Program-made: the position numbers and the translations under genes | Shown: positions 60,822 to 64,000 of the stretch, one piece after another | How positions within the stretch are numbered: position 1 is the first letter of the stretch | Layout: every line of letters begins with the position of its first letter | Assembly: GCF_040500525.1 (NCBI RefSeq) | Contig: NZ_CP159404.1 | Location: 525,001-589,000, forward strand | Source of the DNA: Azospirillum formosense | Lineage (GTDB): Bacteria; Pseudomonadota; Alphaproteobacteria; Azospirillales; Azospirillaceae | Reading direction: 5' to 3' | Length of the DNA stretch: 64,000 bases | The notes under the pieces: model-generated | What the model was told of the DNA's origin: nothing | Databases searched by the model: none | Seen by the model: only the letters and a program-made list of their open reading frames with translations

Positions 60822-61004
60822 GTGATCCACAAGATCATGGACAAGATCGACCGCGTCATCGCCCAGAAGCGCGAGAGCGGCGAGCTTGATGCTTGGCTTT
60901 CAAACGGCATGGCGCGCCGTTACTGCCAGGAACTGACGGCTTCACAGAAGCACTATTATCCCGCCTTGCTGCTGTACGTGGAACGGCGCGCCGGGATCGG
61001 TTGA
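60822..61004 (+). CDS. Small hypothetical protein, 60 aa
   Basis: GTG 60822 with AAGGA upstream opens a 60-aa, mostly helical product: (V/M)IHKIMDKIDRVIAQKR at the start, then an Arg/Tyr-rich end. A longer reading of the frame from 60564 lacks a ribosome site. It is too small to assign, but the site and helical content favour a real gene. Confidence 0.55.
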   Translation: MIHKIMDKIDRVIAQKRESGELDAWLSNGMARRYCQELTASQKHYYPALLLYVERRAGIG

Positions 61005-61012
61005 CGCGATGC

Positions 61013-61309
61013 TCACTCCGCCGCCTTGACGAGCGGTCCCTCCAGTTCCGACCGGCGGGAGCGCAGGGCGGCGAGCTTCGCCTCGAGCTTGCGGATCTTC
61101 TTGTCGAGCTTCTTCGCGCGCTTGCCGTCCTTCTTGGAGACGGTGCCGCCGCGCGCGGCGATGCGGGCGTTGATCGCCGCCTTCGTCTCGTCCGGCAGGC
61201 GTTTCCAGTGCTTCACCTCCGCGCGGGTGCGGAAGCAGCCCATGCAGCGGTCCGCCACGTCGAAGCGGCAGAGCTTCGTGCAGGGATTGCGGGTGTCGTG
61301 CGTGCTCAT
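61013..61309 (-). CDS. DUF1289-domain protein
   Basis: A 98-aa protein with the DUF1289 pattern NPCTKLCRFD, CMGCFRTRAEVKHW (four conserved Cys, probably metal-binding). A very Lys/Arg-rich C-terminal half follows (KKDGKRAKKLDKKIRK). ATG 61309 begins the compact domain; the frame continues to 61441 without one. Convergent with the 60-aa gene. Function of the family is unknown. Confidence 0.8.
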   Translation of the reverse strand: MSTHDTRNPCTKLCRFDVADRCMGCFRTRAEVKHWKRLPDETKAAINARIAARGGTVSKKDGKRAKKLDKKIRKLEAKLAALRSRRSELEGPLVKAAE

Positions 61310-61532
61310 AGCGCCATAGGATGGGTGCGGCAGGGTCGAAGGAAAAGCCCCGAAGCGTTGGCAGTCACCGCGATTTACCCTTCGCGACGCTCTTCCGTAA
61401 CGAGAGAGATCTGCGTTCCGCACGGCGTATCGTTGTGCCACACCTATTCATGGTAGCGAGCGCTTTCTATCGTGGGTTTAATTTGCTAAAAGGGCGAGCA
61501 AGGATTCATGTGCTGACTTAAAGGGTGAAGAA

Positions 61533-63632
61533 ATGGCCACGACCATTGCGAAGCTGTCCATCGCCGCGACCTCGCCATCGCAGGCGGAGGGCAACTCCGG
61601 GTCGACGCCATTCACCTTCACGGTGACGCGCACGGGCGACACCTCGGGCAACTCCTCGGTCGACTACCGAGTGATTGGCTCCCTACTCGTGGCCGGCAGC
61701 GAAAGCGAAGCCGATGCGGCCGACTTCGTCGGCGGCGAGTTTCCAAAAGGCACGGTGACCTTCGCTGCGGGCGAGACTTCGAAGACGATCACCATCAACG
61801 TCGCGGGCGATGCCGATGCCGAGGTCAACGAGGGCTTTGCCGTCGTCCTGATCGACCCGGTCGGCGCGATCACCGGCGCCGATAACGTTGCCCACGGCCT
61901 CATCCTCAACGACGACAGCGGCTCACCGCCGCCAAAGCTGTCCATCGCCGCGACCTCGCCATCGCAGGTGGAGGGCAACTCCGGATCGACGCCATTCACC
62001 TTCACGGTGACGCGCTCGGGCGACACCTCGGGCAACTCCTCGGTCGACTACCGAGTGATCGGAACCATTCTTGCGCCCGGCAGCGAAAGCGAAGCCGATG
62101 CTGCCGACTTCGTCGGCGGCGTTCTTCCGAGGGGCACGGTGAGCTTCGCTGCGGGCGAGACTTCGAAGACGATCACCATCAACGTCGCGGGCGATGCCGA
62201 TGCCGAGGTCAACGAGGGCTTTGCCGTCGTCCTGATCGACCCGGTCGGTGCGATCACCGGCGCCGATAACGTTGCCCGCGGCCTCATCCTCAACGACGAC
62301 AGCGGCTCACCGCCGCCAAAGCTGTCCATCGCCGCGACCTCGCCAGCACAGGTGGAGGGCAACTCCGGGTCGACGCCATTCACCTTCACGGTGACGCGCT
62401 CGGGCGACACCTCGGGCATCTCCTCGGTCGACTACCGAGTGATCGGAACCATTCTTGCGCCCGGCAGCGAAAGCGAAGCCAACGCGGCCGACTTTGTCGG
62501 CGGAGTGTTTCCAAAAGGCACGGTGACCTTCGCCGCGGGCGAGACCTCGAAGACGATCACCATCAACGTCGCGGGCGATGCCGATGCCGAGGTCAACGAG
62601 GGCTTTGCCGTCGTCCTGATCGACCCGGTCGGCGCGATCACCGGCGCCGATAACGTTGCCCGCGGCCTCATCCTCAACGACGACGCTATGGCACCGCGCC
62701 GCTGGCGGGGGCCGGATTTCACGGGCGACGGGACGTCGGACATTCTCCTGCGGAATGGGACGACGGGCCAGCTCGCGGTGTGGAGCATGGCGAACTTCGC
62801 GGCGTCGGGGGCGGTGGTCGGGGCGGTGGCGCCGGTGGACTGGCAGGTTCAGGGGCTGGGCGACTTCGACGGGGACGGCAAGGCCGACCTGCTCTACCGT
62901 CACACCGGCAGCGGCGACATCGCGGTGTGGACGATGGACGGGGCGTCGGTGAAGAGCGCCGCGTTGGTGGGGAGCAGCCTGGACCCGCGGTGGAGCGCGG
63001 TGGCGACGGGCGACTTCACCGGCGACGGCAAGACCGACATCCTGTGGCGCAACAGCGAGACCACCGAGGTCGGGCTGTGGGAGATGAACGGGACGACGGT
63101 GACCCGCGCCGCGGCCTTCGGGTCGATCCCGTCGGAGTGGGTGGCGGTGGGGGCCGCCGACCTGACCGGCGACGGCAAGGCCGACATCGTCTGGCAGAAC
63201 ACCCGGACCAACGACACCGGACTGTGGGAGATGGACGGCACCACGGTGGTGCGCACCGGGCTGATCGCGTCGAACAGCGACGCCAACTGGCGGATCGGCG
63301 GTCTGGCCGACCTGGACGGCGACGGCAAAACCGACCTGGTCTGGCGCAACCAGGCCACCGGCCAGGTCGGTCTGTGGAAGATGGACGGCTTCACCGTCAC
63401 CCAGGCCAAGGTGCTCGACAGCATCCCCGACGAGTGGGCGATCGCCGGCACCGGCGACTATGACGGCGACGGGCGCGTCGACATCCTGTGGCGCAACGGC
63501 CTGGACGGCACCATCGCCGCCTGGCGCTCCGTCGATCAGAACGGCGCCATCGGCGCCGACCCCAGGGTCATCGCCAACGCCGCCGGCTGGGACCCCGTCC
63601 GCATGGCCGGAACCCTCGCCGGAGCCGGATGA
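61533..63632 (+). CDS. Calx-beta and FG-GAP/VCBS repeat protein, probable surface or secreted protein
   Basis: A 699-aa acidic protein without a Sec signal. Residues 7-134, 135-262 and 263-390 are three near-identical Calx-beta units (EGNSGSTPFTFTVTR; TVTFAAGETSKTITINVAGD; LILNDD). Residues about 394-690 hold six FG-GAP/VCBS units of the type DFTGDGKTDILWRN, with DxDGDG calcium-binding loops and W-x-M-D-G spacers. Such proteins are exported by type I or similar systems and mediate adhesion or matrix contacts; export cannot be proved here. GGTGAAG lies before the ATG. Confidence 0.88.
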   Translation: MATTIAKLSIAATSPSQAEGNSGSTPFTFTVTRTGDTSGNSSVDYRVIGSLLVAGSESEADAADFVGGEFPKGTVTFAAGETSKTITINVAGDADAEVNEGFAVVLIDPVGAITGADNVAHGLILNDDSGSPPPKLSIAATSPSQVEGNSGSTPFTFTVTRSGDTSGNSSVDYRVIGTILAPGSESEADAADFVGGVLPRGTVSFAAGETSKTITINVAGDADAEVNEGFAVVLIDPVGAITGADNVARGLILNDDSGSPPPKLSIAATSPAQVEGNSGSTPFTFTVTRSGDTSGISSVDYRVIGTILAPGSESEANAADFVGGVFPKGTVTFAAGETSKTITINVAGDADAEVNEGFAVVLIDPVGAITGADNVARGLILNDDAMAPRRWRGPDFTGDGTSDILLRNGTTGQLAVWSMANFAASGAVVGAVAPVDWQVQGLGDFDGDGKADLLYRHTGSGDIAVWTMDGASVKSAALVGSSLDPRWSAVATGDFTGDGKTDILWRNSETTEVGLWEMNGTTVTRAAAFGSIPSEWVAVGAADLTGDGKADIVWQNTRTNDTGLWEMDGTTVVRTGLIASNSDANWRIGGLADLDGDGKTDLVWRNQATGQVGLWKMDGFTVTQAKVLDSIPDEWAIAGTGDYDGDGRVDILWRNGLDGTIAAWRSVDQNGAIGADPRVIANAAGWDPVRMAGTLAGAG
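61551..62703 (+). repeat. Three tandem 384-bp repeats inside the Calx-beta gene
   Basis: Units start at 61551, 61935 and 62319 (period exactly 384 bp = 128 codons) and are almost identical at DNA level, with clustered differences around the GSLLV/TILAP segment. The third unit differs at its final codons, where the FG-GAP part begins. Confidence 0.93.
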
Positions 63633-63677
63633 GCCGGGTGAATGAAATCCGATCCAAGTTGCGTTCTGGCAAGGAGG

Positions 63678-63719
63678 CCAGCCCGCAGGGCGGCACGGCC
63701 TCCCCTGGGCTGGATTTTG
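63678..63719 (+). terminator. Possible terminator after the Calx-beta gene
   Basis: CCAGCCC (63678) pairs with GGGCTGG (63707) and ATTTTG follows; the loop is 22 bases and has internal pairing options. Weak, but placed 45 bases after the stop. Confidence 0.4.
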
Positions 63720-63799
63720 CGTAAGCGGCTGATCGCGATTGTGGCTCAACCTCCGCTGACCGCTCCCGCGAACGATCAAAGATATCAGGCCCCAGGAAT

Positions 63800-64000
63800 T
63801 CAGGGCGTCACGCGCCCGGACAGGCAAGAGGCCCGCGCCCGCTCGTCCACCGCCGCCGCCGCGGCGCCGGCGGCCCCCTCCCCACCATAAAGCGCGGCGG
63901 GAAGCGGCCGTCCGGTGGACTCGCCCTCCTTGCGATGCCAGGACAGGATGCAGGAGCAGACCCGCACCGCCGCCTCGGTGGAGCCGGTGTTCTGCGCGGC
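63800..64000 (-). CDS. C-terminal part of an unidentified leftward gene
   Basis: An open frame enters from the right edge and ends at the TGA 63800-63802, giving about 66 residues with a Cys-x-Cys (RVCSCILSWHRK) and an alanine-rich run. It has the base usage of real genes here but is too short and incomplete to name. Confidence 0.45.
   Translation of the reverse strand, partial: AAQNTGSTEAAVRVCSCILSWHRKEGESTGRPLPAALYGGEGAAGAAAAAVDERARASCLSGRVTP

Overview
The window looks like chromosome or chromid of a high-GC alphaproteobacterium, most plausibly Azospirillum or a close Rhodospirillales relative. This is inferred from base composition, gene families and gene order, not from a database match. 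The window is gene-dense: about 58 protein genes, and no rRNA, tRNA, CRISPR array or insertion sequence that I can recognise. Both edges cut a gene.

Layout. 1-1633: the end of the N-acetylglutaminylglutamine (NAGGN) osmoprotectant locus (amide synthetase C-terminus and M42 peptidase), then a leftward MFS transporter (1641-2906). 3123-7587: a CstA-family transporter next to a LytS/LytTR two-component system of the BtsS/BtsR (pyruvate-sensing) type. 7710-12724: a small protein of unknown function, an RlpA lipoprotein, a secreted serralysin-like RTX metalloprotease, a Lin0512-family protein, a TraB/GumN-like protein and a small hypothetical. 12815-15107: ExbB-ExbD-TonB behind a Fur-like box. 15171-19564: a MASE1 kinase/FixJ-like regulator pair, glutamate dehydrogenase and Rnk. 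19629-20916: a DUF2325 gene behind a second Fur-like box. 20956-27204: two chemoreceptors, an unknown 361-aa protein and a MarR-DUF1398 operon with tandem operators. 27472-33836: a signalling island with two secreted substrate-binding proteins, a hybrid kinase (HAMP-HK-REC-REC-HPt), a lone REC protein and a REC-HK. 34227-34918: a Cys4 mini-protein translationally coupled to a second copy of the unknown family seen at 7710. 34965-42363: an eight-gene leftward operon, iclR-dgoK-dgoA-tctC-tctB-tctA-lactonase-SDR, for a galactonate-type sugar acid. 42516-45353: heat-shock clpB with a sigma-32-like promoter and an intrinsic terminator. 45453-46898: a methyltransferase and a CtaG-like Cox assembly protein. 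46980-55944: the lactate regulon lldR / lctP-dld-lldEFG with an LldR operator. 56003-60555: a leftward group (EamA exporter, SDR, GH13 glucosidase, GNAT, DUF3108). 60822-63632: two small proteins and a Calx-beta/FG-GAP protein built on three near-identical 384-bp repeats. 63800-64000: the C-terminus of a leftward gene.

How the parts fit. Much of the window concerns sensing and uptake of organic acids: pyruvate (CstA/BtsSR-like), lactate (LctP/Dld/LldEFG), a sugar acid (TctABC with KDGal kinase and aldolase) and unknown ligands of the two periplasmic binding proteins. Added to this are chemoreceptors and iron-linked TonB energisation, which fits a motile soil or rhizosphere bacterium living on exudates. 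The most novel-looking items are the split binding-protein/hybrid-kinase phosphorelay, the Fur-like box shared by exbBD-tonB and a DUF2325 gene, and the duplicated small unknown family, one copy of which is coupled to a Cys4 protein.
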